Shown: in pieces, positions 1 through 9,262 of the stretch
Position numbering within the stretch: position 1 is the first letter of the stretch
How the letters are laid out: every line of letters begins with the position of its first letter
Origin: Anthropogastromicrobium sp963652495
GTDB taxonomy: Bacteria > Bacillota > Clostridia > Lachnospirales > Lachnospiraceae
Direction of reading: 5' to 3'
Length of the DNA stretch: 44,525 nucleotides
Assembly (NCBI GenBank): GCA_963652495.1
Contig: CAVJTU010000017.1
Coordinates: 1 to 44,525 of the forward strand
The notes under the pieces: generated by a model
The model's input: only the letters and a program-made list of their open reading frames with translations
What the model was told of the DNA's origin: nothing
The model's database searches: none
Translations under genes and position numbers: made by a program

Positions 1-11
1 CTGAGGTATCT

Positions 12-542
12 TCAATTTTCAACCTCCACGCTTTTTATTATACAGGAAGCTCCCTGAACTAAAAATATACTATATTTTCCATCGTGTGTAATACTTTGAA
101 TATCTTTATATAAAATACGCCATGTTCCAGCCTGATTTTTCATAATGTAACATTGTTTTTTTCTTTTTTCCATTGCAGCCTTTACATCTTCTATAATATT
201 CTCAATCTGATCATCAGGCGCATTCTTTGCAATGATCTGAACCGATTTGATCGGAAATGCTAAAGTTGATTCAAATTTATCCGTTAAAACTAAGAAAAAA
301 GCTTCAGAATCTCGCTTTCGCACAGTCTTCATTAACTGCTTTTCTCTTTCTGTTTGCTCCTGCTGAATCACTAATATGTATAAATCAAAATACACCCTAT
401 CTTCTACTTCATATCGCAATAATGATGCATTCTTAAAATAACTCATTCTAATCATTGTTTCATCTTTTTCAAAGATTTCATTTATCTTCTCTGTTAAGAC
501 AGCCGCTTCATTTTTCTCATCGCATACCGTAATTTTAATCAT
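12..542 (-). CDS. Degenerate LytTR-family response regulator-like protein
   Basis: The 176-residue product starts with MIKITVCDE, which fits the beginning of a receiver domain, and ends in a short segment resembling the start of a LytTR DNA-binding domain (ILYKDIQSITHDGKYSIFL). The phospho-acceptor region reads DLYILVIQQ where active receivers have an Asp (L-D-x), so the phosphorylated residue seems to be lost. The LytTR part is only about 45 residues, against about 95 in the family, and the stop lies 12 bases from the window edge, so a frameshift or real truncation is possible. I chose the ATG at 542 because it matches the family N terminus and GGGAGG lies upstream. An in-frame ATG at 668 would add 42 unrecognised residues and may be translationally coupled to the ORF before it. 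It follows the GH2 gene and could be a remnant regulator. Confidence 0.55.
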   Translation of the reverse strand: MIKITVCDEKNEAAVLTEKINEIFEKDETMIRMSYFKNASLLRYEVEDRVYFDLYILVIQQEQTEREKQLMKTVRKRDSEAFFLVLTDKFESTLAFPIKSVQIIAKNAPDDQIENIIEDVKAAMEKRKKQCYIMKNQAGTWRILYKDIQSITHDGKYSIFLVQGASCIIKSVEVEN

Positions 543-671
543 AGTCCCTCGTTCCTCCCTTTTTATATTAGAGCAGTCTCTCCATCCGTTTAATTCTCTT
601 ACATCTGCCATGACCTCAAAATATTCGGTCGGCACACCAAGTCTTTGCAGCAGATAATCCCCTGCCATTTT

Positions 672-803
672 CTATTTTCCGAAGCTCAGTCCTTGTACAG
701 ACGCTTTTTCTTCAGAGGTGCCGCGGCGGCACCGTTCTTTCTGCACGAATTTTCCGCAATATTGATTGTACCGCCACAGCCATAAAAATTCCTCTTTGCT
801 CAT
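672..803 (-). CDS. Small ORF of unknown function (43 aa)
   Basis: This ORF begins 6 bases after the GH2 stop codon and ends 3 bases before a further in-frame ATG of the LytTR-like gene, a spacing typical of coupled genes. The product starts MSKEEFLWLWRYNQYCGKF and is basic in its second half. The ribosome binding site is weak. I recognise no family, and the tight packing is the only support for translation. It may instead be decayed sequence belonging to the degenerate regulator region. Confidence 0.3.
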   Translation of the reverse strand: MSKEEFLWLWRYNQYCGKFVQKERCRRGTSEEKASVQGLSFGK

Positions 804-809
804 ATGCAA

Positions 810-3287
810 TTATCCAATCCACACCTTTTTATCTAATGCCGGGCAACTGATGCATACCTTTACATCCTCTTTTGGCTTTACATAGACAATCAGTCTGCCA
901 TTGTGTGTCTTTCTGTGGGACTCGTGATACGGCGTTAGGTCTGCCAGATCGCCATTTTCCAGTCCGAGAAGGGTTCCTCCGATGACCTCTGCCGTGATCT
1001 CCAGATCTTCTGCCGCTAATACACCGTTCTCATCGGTGAGTGAGACTTCAATCTGCATCACCTCGACCACGCTCGCCTTCTGTACGGTCTCTTCTTCTTT
1101 GCCGTTTGCTATCGCCTCATCTGCCTTCTCAATTTGATCAACTCTATCAACGGTATCTTCTGCGCTCCATACCTTTGCAGACAACTGGGCTGCTTTTCCT
1201 GCTGTCTGAATGCTGCACTCGGTCTCGCCGCATACAGCCTTAAGCACACCGGACTCATAAGAAAAACGCCATTCGGTGCAGCCTTCTTTTTCAAGGTAGG
1301 TTCCGCCACGTAACACACTTTCACCATCTGCACCCACTATGCTCAGAGAAACATCCTCAAAATCAGCTGCATTCTCTGCGTCCTCAGCATTCCTTACCTT
1401 CTCTGGCTTCTCCACATTCGTGAAGACGCGGACAACCACATTTTCCCCTTCCTTATAATTCCAATGTGCATTCCATGGTCTCCACTCATGCTCATCGCCG
1501 TCGTCCGGGCGTGTCAGGATGCAAATAAACGGCACAGTGCTCCAAAATGCCTTTCTTCGATAGAAGCCCGGTTTCTCAAATCCTGCCAAATCCATCAAAC
1601 CGGCTGCGGAACCATGGATTGGCCAGCCATGCGCCTCACCGAGATAATCAATTCCGGTCCACAAGAACTGTCCGCTGATGTATGCGTTGTCGCGCACAGC
1701 GCACCACTGCTCGTAACCGCCGCCATTTTCACTTCCTAAAAATGGCTTGTCCGGGAAACGTTTGTGGCTTTCCTCATACAAATGCTCTTTATAATTATAG
1801 CCAACGACATCAAGCGCATCGAAGAAGCCGATATGGGAGGACAATTCCGGGAATGCCGCCGCGAGTGTCACCGGTCTGGTCGTATCCTGTGTGCGCACAA
1901 TCGCTGCCAGTTCCTTTGAAATCACGCTAAGGCGCTCGGCATTTGGCTTATCCGGGTCATACTGACGCTCTTTTGCAGGCTTATTGGCATCGTTATTTCC
2001 GGTCATGGTTTCAAATAGCGGGTGGCAATATGGATCATTGGGGTAGTCAATCTCATTTCCGATGCTCCACATCACAATACTCGGATGGTTGCGGTCACGG
2101 CGCACCATGTCCTTTAAATCGCGCTCATGCCACTCTGGGAAATCCTCTGCGTAGCCCTCATGCTTCGGCGGATAAACGTTGTGTCCGGTAGACCACTTAT
2201 TTTTCGGATTCTCCCACTCGTCAAATGCCTCATCCATCATCAAAAGACCAAGTTCGTCGCACAGATCATACAATTCCGGCATATGCGGATTGTGACTGCA
2301 TCGAATCGCATTGCAGCCGGCCTCCTTTAATTTGAGCAGACGGCGAAGCCATACCTCGCGGTACATTGCCGCACCCAGACAGCCACCATCATGATGAACG
2401 CACACACCCTTAAACTTCGTTTCCTTGCCATTTAAGAAAAATCCATAATCGGGATCAAACACAAATGTACGAATACCGACACGCTCTTTATCCAGTACGA
2501 TTGCACTTCCCTCTTCCTTCTCAAAGGAAACGCAAAGCTCGTATAAATCCGGCTTCTCGCAAGACCAAAGCTTTGGCTGTCCAATCATTCCATTTAAATA
2601 GAAGTTTTTCTTCTCACGCGCATCAATCGCAGCTGGAACTCGCGCAAAAACAACCGGCTCCTCATCGCTTCCACATAAGTTTAAGCTGGCAGTAAGCGTT
2701 CCAATCACACGCTCATCCAGCTCATTTGCCAGCTCGACATCGGTGTGAACGGCTGCGGACTGCTCATCTGCTCTGGACACATGAAAGGCAACACCGTTCC
2801 ATACTGCATGAATCGGTTCCTCCACTACGAGATATGCCTTGCGGTAAATGCCGGATCCGGTAAACCAGCGGGAATCTGCCAGATCGGTGTGGCATACGCG
2901 CACCGTAATCTCGTTGTCAATCGCGCCAAACCGGACAAAATCAGTGAGATCGTAGCTGATCTGCGTATAGCCGTAAGGACGCTTTCCGATGTGGTAGCTG
3001 TTGCACCATATTCTACTATTTTTATAGATTCCATCAAATACGACTCTCACGCGCTTTCCCTTATATGTCTCCGGCAGTGAAAAGCGCACGCGATACCAGC
3101 CGATTCCACCGCTCAGATAGCCGGTTCCGCTAGAATTTGTTTTTTCAAATGGCATATGCACAGACCAGTCGTGCGGCAGTTCAACGTTTGTCCATGCGCT
3201 GTCATCGTATCCCTTGTACCATGCCTGCGGCTCCTCTCCATAGTGGAACTTCCAATTCTCATTTAAAGCAATATATGTTCTATCCAT
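810..3287 (-). CDS. Glycoside hydrolase family 2, beta-galactosidase-type
   Basis: The 825-residue product has the GH2 layout: N-terminal jelly-roll sugar-binding domain (LNENWKFHYGE, ELPHDWSVH), an Ig-like domain, a TIM barrel with FLNGKETKFKGVCVHHDGG, and C-terminal Ig-like domains. The general acid/base is E412 in MWSIGNEID and the likely nucleophile is E520 in PFLGSENGG. The motif GQFLWTGIDYLGE is typical of GH2 beta-galactosidases. There is no signal peptide, so it should act in the cytoplasm on imported oligosaccharides. I chose the ATG at 3287 because TAGGAGG precedes it; an in-frame ATG 26 codons upstream has no ribosome binding site. It lies 58 bases after the GH35 gene with a terminator-like hairpin between them. 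Exact sugar specificity (galactose or glucuronic acid) is not certain. Confidence 0.9.
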   Translation of the reverse strand: MDRTYIALNENWKFHYGEEPQAWYKGYDDSAWTNVELPHDWSVHMPFEKTNSSGTGYLSGGIGWYRVRFSLPETYKGKRVRVVFDGIYKNSRIWCNSYHIGKRPYGYTQISYDLTDFVRFGAIDNEITVRVCHTDLADSRWFTGSGIYRKAYLVVEEPIHAVWNGVAFHVSRADEQSAAVHTDVELANELDERVIGTLTASLNLCGSDEEPVVFARVPAAIDAREKKNFYLNGMIGQPKLWSCEKPDLYELCVSFEKEEGSAIVLDKERVGIRTFVFDPDYGFFLNGKETKFKGVCVHHDGGCLGAAMYREVWLRRLLKLKEAGCNAIRCSHNPHMPELYDLCDELGLLMMDEAFDEWENPKNKWSTGHNVYPPKHEGYAEDFPEWHERDLKDMVRRDRNHPSIVMWSIGNEIDYPNDPYCHPLFETMTGNNDANKPAKERQYDPDKPNAERLSVISKELAAIVRTQDTTRPVTLAAAFPELSSHIGFFDALDVVGYNYKEHLYEESHKRFPDKPFLGSENGGGYEQWCAVRDNAYISGQFLWTGIDYLGEAHGWPIHGSAAGLMDLAGFEKPGFYRRKAFWSTVPFICILTRPDDGDEHEWRPWNAHWNYKEGENVVVRVFTNVEKPEKVRNAEDAENAADFEDVSLSIVGADGESVLRGGTYLEKEGCTEWRFSYESGVLKAVCGETECSIQTAGKAAQLSAKVWSAEDTVDRVDQIEKADEAIANGKEEETVQKASVVEVMQIEVSLTDENGVLAAEDLEITAEVIGGTLLGLENGDLADLTPYHESHRKTHNGRLIVYVKPKEDVKVCISCPALDKKVWIG

Positions 3288-3302
3288 GATTTTCCTCCTA
3301 TT

Positions 3303-3337
3303 CAAAAAAGGGCGAGACACCTCACGATGTCCGCCCC
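3303..3337 (-). terminator. Terminator-like hairpin between the GH35 and GH2 genes
   Basis: Read on the minus strand, GGGCGGACA pairs with TGTCTCGCCC, with one bulged base and a loop of about 9 bases, and is followed directly by six T. It lies immediately after the GH35 stop and before the GH2 ribosome binding site. It probably lowers GH2 expression relative to GH35 instead of separating two transcription units, since no clear promoter fits in the gap. Confidence 0.65.
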
Positions 3338-3345
3338 CAGCCTTA

Positions 3346-5124
3346 TTAGCCGATATCCGGCTCATCCTTTAAGGTTATGGTTCCCGGCTGCTTGCCATCT
3401 GTCTCGAATACGACGATCTCATTTCGTCCCTCCTTTAACAGTGGTGCCGGAATATAAAGTCTCTTCTGCGGTCCAATCTCCCAGAATCGACCCAGATTAA
3501 ATCCATTTAAGAAGATACAGCCCTTGCCCCAGCCTTCAAAGTCGAGGAAGGTGTCACCCTTTGTATCCACATCCAATGTGAAGTGATAGAATGCCGGAAG
3601 TCCCTCGGTGTAGCCCTTTGTGTAATCCAGCTTCTCAATGTTATCAAGCGGCAGGCAATACTCCTCCCAGTTTAAGTGGGTATGACCGTTGATCTGAACA
3701 TGGCCGTCGATACCCTTTCTCTGATGCTCCATTCTCGGTCCGAAGTTGACACGACCCAGGTTCTCAACGAGAATATCAAGCGGTGCGCCCTTCTCGAACG
3801 TAACTGGCTTTCCATCTTCCTTTGCAAAATCTACGCCAGCCTTTGCTTCAGAAAGCAGCTGTCTGTCATACAGTGTTACGAGCGGCTTACGGTCAACAAA
3901 GAGATTTGCGCGGTCATTTGCCTCGTACAGACGAATTTTTTCGAGATTCTGCTCCTTCTCTAGTTTCGTGTGATACAAAATATATCCATAATTTTGTCCC
4001 AGACGCTCCATGGAAGTCGGGAACTTGCAGCTTACCGGTGCAGAAAGCTCCTCAAGCGACTCAAACAGTCCGACTTTCGCATCGTACTGCAGCGTGCCAT
4101 ATGCCTTCTTCTCGATCTTTGTGCTGTAGGTCACTTCCGAAATTGGTGCATACTTGCGGATAACTTCCTGATAACGGCGATACTTCTCGGTGATATCACC
4201 TGCCTCAGTCAGCACACCATCATAATCATAGGAAGTAACATCCGGTGTCAGCTCATCGTAGTAGTTGGAGCCGTTCATGAATCCAAAATTGGTGCCGCCC
4301 TCAAACATATAGATATTGACATGACCCAGTTCCAGCATCTTGTCCAGATCCTTTGTGCTCTCCTCTAAGTTGCCTTTCATATGACCGCCATTTCCCCAGT
4401 GGTCAAACCAACCAACCCAGAACTCGGTACACATTAACGGGCCGCCCTTTGTATACTGCTTTAATACCTCGAAACGCTCCTCGGTACGGGAACCAAAGTT
4501 TCCAGTCGGAAGTGCACCCTCTAAGTGACCGCAGGAAAGAGACTCGTGCATCGGGCCATCGGAGGTAACAAGCGGAACAACGGTTCCAAAATCGATCATG
4601 ATCTGTCTCATGGTCTCCAAATATTCCGTGTCATCGCCATAGTAGCCGTACTCATTTTCTACCTGCATCATGATAACCGGGCCGCCATAATTTACCTGAA
4701 GCGGTGCCAATACTTTGAACAATTCTTTATAATAAGAACGGATATGGTCTAAAAATGGCTTATAGCATCCGCGAAGCTTCATGCCGTCCTCTGCCAAAAG
4801 CCATGCCGGAAGTCCGCCAAACTCCCACTCTGCGCAGATGTACGGTGACGGGCGAATAATGACCCACAGTCCCAACTCCTGTGCGGTATGTACAAATTTT
4901 GCGATGTCGAGCATACCATCAAAATGAAACTCGCCCTTGTTTGGCTCGTGCATGTTCCACGGAATGTAAGTCTCAACGGTGTTGCAGCCCATCGCCTTTA
5001 ACTTTTCCAAACGGTCCTTCCAGTATTCTGGAACCACACGGAAATAGTGGATTCCACCGGAAATGATTTGAAATGGCTTGCCATCCAGATAAAAATTGTC
5101 CTTAATTTCAAATGTATGTGTCAT
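3346..5124 (-). CDS. Glycoside hydrolase family 35 beta-galactosidase
   Basis: The 592-residue product matches bacterial GH35 enzymes throughout: DGKPFQIISGGIHYFRV at the N terminus, the barrel motif GCNTVETYIPWNMHEP, and WVIIRPSPYICAEWEFGG. The acid/base is E158 in QVENEYG and the nucleophile is E234 in MCTEFWVGWFDHWG, with the expected spacing. C-terminal beta domains end in GFNLGRFWEIGPQ, also typical. No signal peptide is present, so it should release terminal beta-galactose from imported galactosides in the cytoplasm. GAGGAG lies 8 bases before the ATG. It follows the binding-protein gene of the upstream transport operon after a terminator and an inverted repeat, so it may depend on readthrough or a weak local promoter. 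Confidence 0.95.
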   Translation of the reverse strand: MTHTFEIKDNFYLDGKPFQIISGGIHYFRVVPEYWKDRLEKLKAMGCNTVETYIPWNMHEPNKGEFHFDGMLDIAKFVHTAQELGLWVIIRPSPYICAEWEFGGLPAWLLAEDGMKLRGCYKPFLDHIRSYYKELFKVLAPLQVNYGGPVIMMQVENEYGYYGDDTEYLETMRQIMIDFGTVVPLVTSDGPMHESLSCGHLEGALPTGNFGSRTEERFEVLKQYTKGGPLMCTEFWVGWFDHWGNGGHMKGNLEESTKDLDKMLELGHVNIYMFEGGTNFGFMNGSNYYDELTPDVTSYDYDGVLTEAGDITEKYRRYQEVIRKYAPISEVTYSTKIEKKAYGTLQYDAKVGLFESLEELSAPVSCKFPTSMERLGQNYGYILYHTKLEKEQNLEKIRLYEANDRANLFVDRKPLVTLYDRQLLSEAKAGVDFAKEDGKPVTFEKGAPLDILVENLGRVNFGPRMEHQRKGIDGHVQINGHTHLNWEEYCLPLDNIEKLDYTKGYTEGLPAFYHFTLDVDTKGDTFLDFEGWGKGCIFLNGFNLGRFWEIGPQKRLYIPAPLLKEGRNEIVVFETDGKQPGTITLKDEPDIG

Positions 5125-5149
5125 AACAGCAACTCCTCTTTTTATTTTT

Positions 5150-5198
5150 GTAACTATTCAGAACCATGCAAAATCAAGATACAGCTCTGAACAGTTAC
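5150..5198. repeat. Inverted repeat TCTGAATAGTTAC upstream of the GH35 gene
   Basis: GTAACTATTCAGA (5150-5162) is mirrored by TCTGAACAGTTAC (5186-5198), with 11 of 13 bases complementary and a loop of about 23 bases. The same motif occurs at 35060-35115, and half of it at 44071-44083, each time upstream of a glycan-degrading gene. Confidence 0.7.
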
Positions 5199-5206
5199 TT
5201 TTTTTC

Positions 5207-5241
5207 AACAAAAGAAGCGAGATGACCAAAGGTCACCCCGC
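5207..5241 (-). terminator. Rho-independent terminator of the first transport operon
   Basis: On the minus strand GCGGGGTGACC pairs along all 11 positions (two of them G-T) with GGTCATCTCGC around a TTT loop, followed by TTCTTTTGTT. It lies about 110 bases after the stop of the solute-binding protein gene and before GH35. Confidence 0.8.
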
Positions 5242-5352
5242 CCCTTTATGCGTTCACTGACCCATTTTGTGTGGGTAGCTATTTACTCTTACTTTTTTTC
5301 TCAATCTGCAGTCGATTGATTGAATTGATCGGATTCCATTGATCCGGTTGGA

Positions 5353-6999
5353 TTATTCTGCATCACCATAAACTTCGGTCAGCTGCTTCTGAAGCTCTTC
5401 GATAACGATATCCATACCTGCATCCTTTAATGCCTGCTGATACTCAGTAACGATCTCTTCTGCAGTACCGCTATACTTACCGAATGCAATCTGCTTCATG
5501 TAGTTGGTGTTAACTTCGTTGATGGTGTTAATGTAAGACTGAATATCATCAACATTTGCAACAAACTTACCATACGGATAACCGATCTTTACTTCATCAT
5601 ATTCTGCATACAGCTCATCAATCGTATCCCAATCCTTTGTAGCGTCACGAATCTCTAACAGATCGTTACGTCCCCACCAGAAGTTGGTAGTAATGCTTTC
5701 AGTATCAGAATTGTAGGAACCCGGTGTGATACGAAGACCTTCATCGTCAACATCCCACTGAACACCCTTCTGACCATAGTTGATCAGGTCATAGCACTCT
5801 TCATCGTTTCGAAGCAGATCGTAAACCATAAGTGCTCTCTCTGGATTCTCAGAACCGTAAGAAACTGCCATTGCACCGTGGGTGATATTTAAAGAAACAA
5901 GATTGCTTGTCTCTTCGCCGAACCAGAAGAAACCAACCTCAGCATCTGGATCATTCTCCTTTGTCTTGTTGATCAGTCCGGTCCAGGTCTGGGTATGATG
6001 CTGATGTGCAGCAGTCTTTCCAAGCTTGAAATCAGATTCGTTATCAGCAGAAGTATTGTTTAAAACGTCTGTCTTCCAAACGCCCATCTCATCCCACTTC
6101 TTCATAGTCTCTGCAAACTCTACCAGCATATCTGTATCGGTATACAGCGGGCAAATGATGTTGTACAGATCGTCCTTTGTGCCGCCCCAGTAAGCCTGAG
6201 ATGCCAGACCATCGATGGATACAAAATCACTATGTGAGGAAACCCAGCCGCCTGCCATGGTCGCATACTGTGTACCATCCGAATCCCATGGAGTTACAAC
6301 GCCAAGCTCATCCTTATTTGCACATACATACTCAAAGTAAGTAGTCATGTCTTCCCAGCTATGAACGCCATCCTCAAGACCTGCTTCTTTTGCCCAGTCA
6401 AGACGATATGCAAAACCATGATTGGTCCACTGTGCATAATTGTCCTCTGGCATCAGATAAATGTTGTCATCGTACTTACACAGATCCCAATCTTCCTGAG
6501 AAACAGTCTCATAAGTAACCGGTGCGTACTTAGCAAGCATCTCATCGCTTAACTCAAGGAAAGCTCCATTCTTCGCATTTGGCCATGCATCCAGCCAGTC
6601 CGTAGCGGTACCAACCAGATCTACTGTACCATCCATACGAGCCAGAGTCAAGTTATAATTTGACAGATAGTCCGTCCAACCGATGTAGTAGATCTGAAGT
6701 TCTGCATTAACCTTCTCGTTCAGAATCTCGTTCAGCTCGTCCAACATCTTCTGTGTTGCGTCATTTGTTGGCGCATCACCGGTAGTCATGTAATTGATTA
6801 CTACATGCTCAGATGTGTCAACGTCTGCCCACTTCTCAGCCCAGACATCATCATAATTCGGTTTTTCAGCGGTTTCCTCTGCTGCGCTTTCGACCTCTGC
6901 TGCGCTGCTGCTCTCTTCTTCTGCGAATGCAGGCATGGATGCGAACATTGTTCCTACCATGGATGCTGCCAATGCAGATGCAAGAAACTTCTTCTTCAT
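5353..6999 (-). CDS. Sugar ABC transporter solute-binding protein (YtcQ/LplA-like)
   Basis: The 548-residue protein starts MKKKFLASALAASMVG and has a signal peptide ending in PAFA, followed by a short acidic Ser/Glu/Ala linker (about residues 27-47). It then has the fold typical of large extracellular solute-binding proteins (YMTTGDAPTNDATQKMLDEL and later NPERALMVYDLLRNDEE). No lipobox cysteine is present, which is unusual for a Gram-positive binding protein. The ATG at 6999 has GGAGG at good spacing; an upstream in-frame ATG would add 34 residues before the signal peptide. It is the third gene of the permease-permease-binding-protein operon and should capture oligosaccharides, possibly galacto-oligosaccharides judging from the GH35 and GH2 genes that follow. 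A terminator lies downstream. Confidence 0.9.
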   Translation of the reverse strand: MKKKFLASALAASMVGTMFASMPAFAEEESSSAAEVESAAEETAEKPNYDDVWAEKWADVDTSEHVVINYMTTGDAPTNDATQKMLDELNEILNEKVNAELQIYYIGWTDYLSNYNLTLARMDGTVDLVGTATDWLDAWPNAKNGAFLELSDEMLAKYAPVTYETVSQEDWDLCKYDDNIYLMPEDNYAQWTNHGFAYRLDWAKEAGLEDGVHSWEDMTTYFEYVCANKDELGVVTPWDSDGTQYATMAGGWVSSHSDFVSIDGLASQAYWGGTKDDLYNIICPLYTDTDMLVEFAETMKKWDEMGVWKTDVLNNTSADNESDFKLGKTAAHQHHTQTWTGLINKTKENDPDAEVGFFWFGEETSNLVSLNITHGAMAVSYGSENPERALMVYDLLRNDEECYDLINYGQKGVQWDVDDEGLRITPGSYNSDTESITTNFWWGRNDLLEIRDATKDWDTIDELYAEYDEVKIGYPYGKFVANVDDIQSYINTINEVNTNYMKQIAFGKYSGTAEEIVTEYQQALKDAGMDIVIEELQKQLTEVYGDAE

Positions 7000-7140
7000 A
7001 TTAGAATCCTCCTTTTTCGTGCAGGCCTTTTGCCTCGCCTGTGTTTTCTTTAAGAAAAGTGTTAAGTATCTATTAATGCAGGACACCCTGCTATTAACCA
7101 TAATTAATCATATACGAAATATAATAAGCAGCCTTCGTTT

Positions 7141-8052
7141 TTAACCCTTTACGGCTCCGACGGTAATACCGCCGATGAAGTAACGCTGTACAAACGGATA
7201 AATCAGGATAACCGGTCCGGTTGCCAAGATCGCATTTGCCATCTTCAGTCCGTTGGACGGAAGATCGGACAAATCTACATACTGTCCAGCTACGGTACTC
7301 TTTAAGCTGTTTACCTTATTTACAACCTTATACAGCGTATACTGCAATGGATAGACAGTCATTCTCTCACTTAAGAACAGAGAGGACTGATACCACTCAT
7401 TCCAGTAGCCGATTGCAAGGAATAGACCGATGGTCGCCAGCGCCGGCTTTAACATCGGAAGAATCAGTGCGGTGAAAATCTTCATATCGCCTGCACCGTC
7501 GATCTTACCAGACTCCGTGATCTCATGAGGAATGGACTTTACAAAGTTCTTCATCAAAATGATCAGCCACGAAGACATCAACAGCGGAAGCCATACTGCT
7601 AAATAGTTATCCTGTAAATGGTAAGTCTGTGTCATTAACAGATAGTATGGAGCCAGACCTGCCGAAAACAGTGTCGTAAAGTAGATGTAGAAGGAAATCG
7701 CATTACGGAACGGGAAATCCTTTCTCTGTAAAGCATATCCAGTCATGGAAATGATCCCCAGACCAACAAGTGTACCTGTCGCTGTCATGGTGATGGTCAG
7801 TCCGTAGGACTTCCAGATTGTACCACCCTGAAGCACCATCTCATAGGCCTTTGTGGTAAACTGCTTTGGAAACAGCTGCGCACCCTCTGTACGGATAACC
7901 TCCTCCGCTGTGAACGAAGTTCCGATAATGATCAGAAAAGGCAGTACACAGGCAAGTGCATAAAGTGTAACTACTACATATCCTATTGTACGGATTATGA
8001 TGTCGGAGCGATCCAGCTTAATTTTCGTACCTTTTACTGTCGATTTTGCCAT
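7141..8052 (-). CDS. Carbohydrate ABC transporter permease (MalG/YtcP-type)
   Basis: This 303-residue membrane protein has about six transmembrane segments and the EAA-loop motif ITESGKIDGAGDMKIF followed by LPMLKP, which contacts the ATPase. The C terminus YFIGGITVGAVKG is characteristic of the YtcP/LplC branch of sugar permeases. It lies 13 bases after the partner permease. No ATPase gene is found in the operon. In Bacillus subtilis transporters of this type use the shared ATPase MsmX, so a shared ATPase elsewhere in the genome is inferred. Confidence 0.93.
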   Translation of the reverse strand: MAKSTVKGTKIKLDRSDIIIRTIGYVVVTLYALACVLPFLIIIGTSFTAEEVIRTEGAQLFPKQFTTKAYEMVLQGGTIWKSYGLTITMTATGTLVGLGIISMTGYALQRKDFPFRNAISFYIYFTTLFSAGLAPYYLLMTQTYHLQDNYLAVWLPLLMSSWLIILMKNFVKSIPHEITESGKIDGAGDMKIFTALILPMLKPALATIGLFLAIGYWNEWYQSSLFLSERMTVYPLQYTLYKVVNKVNSLKSTVAGQYVDLSDLPSNGLKMANAILATGPVILIYPFVQRYFIGGITVGAVKG

Positions 8053-8065
8053 TTCTTTCTCCCCC

Positions 8066-9025
8066 TTAGAATAATGCGTACTCAGGATCTATCTTCTTAA
8101 CGGCAAAGTTGCTTGCCATAACAATACAGAATCCTATGATGGACTGATACAGACCGACTGCAGATGCCGTCGAGAAGTTAAAATCGGTGATTGTACTTCG
8201 GTATACATATGTCTCAATGATATCGGTAGTGTCATACAGCAATGGATTTGTACCAACGATATTATAGAACAAACCAAAGTTTCCTTTTACGATGCCGCCG
8301 AGTGCGAACAAAAGCAAGATAACGATTGTACTTCTAAGGCTCGGAAGGATGATGTAACGAATCTTCTGGAAGCAGTTTGCACCATCTACTCTCGCTGCCT
8401 CGATGATGGAAGTATCAATACCGCAGATGGATGCGAAGTAAACAACAGAGTTGTAACCAGTTACCTGCCACAGATAAACGATAACCAAAATCGGTGGCCA
8501 TACACTCTTATCGGAATACGGCTGCCATTTTTCCATACCAAGCTTTACTAAAATACCATTGATAAATCCGGTATCGTAGTTTAACAAGTTGAATACAAGG
8601 AAGCCGACAAGAACCTGTGAGATGAAGTACGGAAGGAACATCAATGTCTGTGATACCTTCTTGAAGTACTTGTTGTGAATCTCATTTAACAGGACTGCCA
8701 TAAACATCGCAATGATGTTTCCAAAGAAAATGAAAGCCAGATTGTAAAGAATCGTATTCTTCGTCAGGGCAAGAAGCTTTCCAGACTGCATCAGGAACTG
8801 GAAATTCTTAAGTCCTACAAACTTACTTCCAAAAATACCATCTCTGTAATTGTACTTAACGAATGCCACATAGATACCCGGAAGCGGCATGTAGTTAAAT
8901 GCAAAGAAGAAAATGATTGCCGGTACACACATCAGTGTCAGTACACGGTATTTTTTCAGATTATAGAAAAAGCCGTGCTTTTTCTTGTACTGATACTGGG
9001 GTAAAGTTGATGTTTGCTTTCCCAT
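8066..9025 (-). CDS. Carbohydrate ABC transporter permease (MalF/LplB-type)
   Basis: The 319-residue product has six predicted membrane segments, the N-terminal motif FNYMPLPGIYVAFVKYNYRDG typical of LplB/YteP permeases, and the EAA loop IIEAARVDGANCFQKIRY ending in LPSLR. I chose the ATG at 9025 because AAGGAGGG sits directly upstream; the longer frame to 9097 has no such site. It is the first gene of the transport operon, expressed from the promoter at 9235-9262, with operator-like palindromes in the leader and upstream. Confidence 0.93.
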   Translation of the reverse strand: MGKQTSTLPQYQYKKKHGFFYNLKKYRVLTLMCVPAIIFFFAFNYMPLPGIYVAFVKYNYRDGIFGSKFVGLKNFQFLMQSGKLLALTKNTILYNLAFIFFGNIIAMFMAVLLNEIHNKYFKKVSQTLMFLPYFISQVLVGFLVFNLLNYDTGFINGILVKLGMEKWQPYSDKSVWPPILVIVYLWQVTGYNSVVYFASICGIDTSIIEAARVDGANCFQKIRYIILPSLRSTIVILLLFALGGIVKGNFGLFYNIVGTNPLLYDTTDIIETYVYRSTITDFNFSTASAVGLYQSIIGFCIVMASNFAVKKIDPEYALF

Positions 9026-9107
9026 GTTACCCTCCTTAATAATAAAAAGTGTGGGGCTCCAGCTCCTCTTTGCGATCGTAGGCTTTGTAGTTTTCACGAA
9101 TGCCGTT

Positions 9108-9121
9108 TGAAACCGCTTTCA
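9108..9121. promoter_or_regulatory. LacI/CcpA-type operator in the transport operon leader
   Basis: On the minus strand this reads TGAAAGCGGTTTCA, a complete match to the cre-type consensus TGWAANCGNTNWCA and near-palindromic. It lies about 110 bases downstream of the predicted start point and 83 bases before the permease start. It may bind the neighbouring LacI regulator or CcpA; the related sites at 9424 and 10726 favour the local regulator. Confidence 0.75.
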
Positions 9122-9213
9122 TCTTTCTCATAAAAAAAATAATTTTCTATCATATTATGTATATTTTCTATTAGAAAGATGGGATTTCTTTCGTGCATTT
9201 CAACTATCCCTGC

Positions 9214-9227
9214 CGAAACCCTTTTCA
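9214..9227. promoter_or_regulatory. Weak operator-like site at the predicted start point
   Basis: The minus strand reads TGAAAAGGGTTTCG, sharing the TGAAA and GGTTTC half-sites with the stronger operators but lacking the central CG and final CA. It covers about +1 to +14 of the predicted transcript, where a repressor would block initiation. Confidence 0.35.
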
Positions 9228-9234
9228 TAGCTTT

Positions 9235-9262
9235 ATTATATATTTTTTATCTGATATGTCAA
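9235..9262 (-). promoter_or_regulatory. Promoter of the first transport operon
   Basis: A consensus -35 (TTGACA, 9257-9262) and -10 (TATAAT, 9235-9240) are separated by 16 bases in AT-rich DNA. The transcript would start near 9228 and have a leader of about 200 bases before the permease start. This is the main content of the 605-base gap between the permease and lacI-type genes (9026-9630), together with three operator-like sites, the lacI terminator and a short tandem repeat. Confidence 0.85.
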
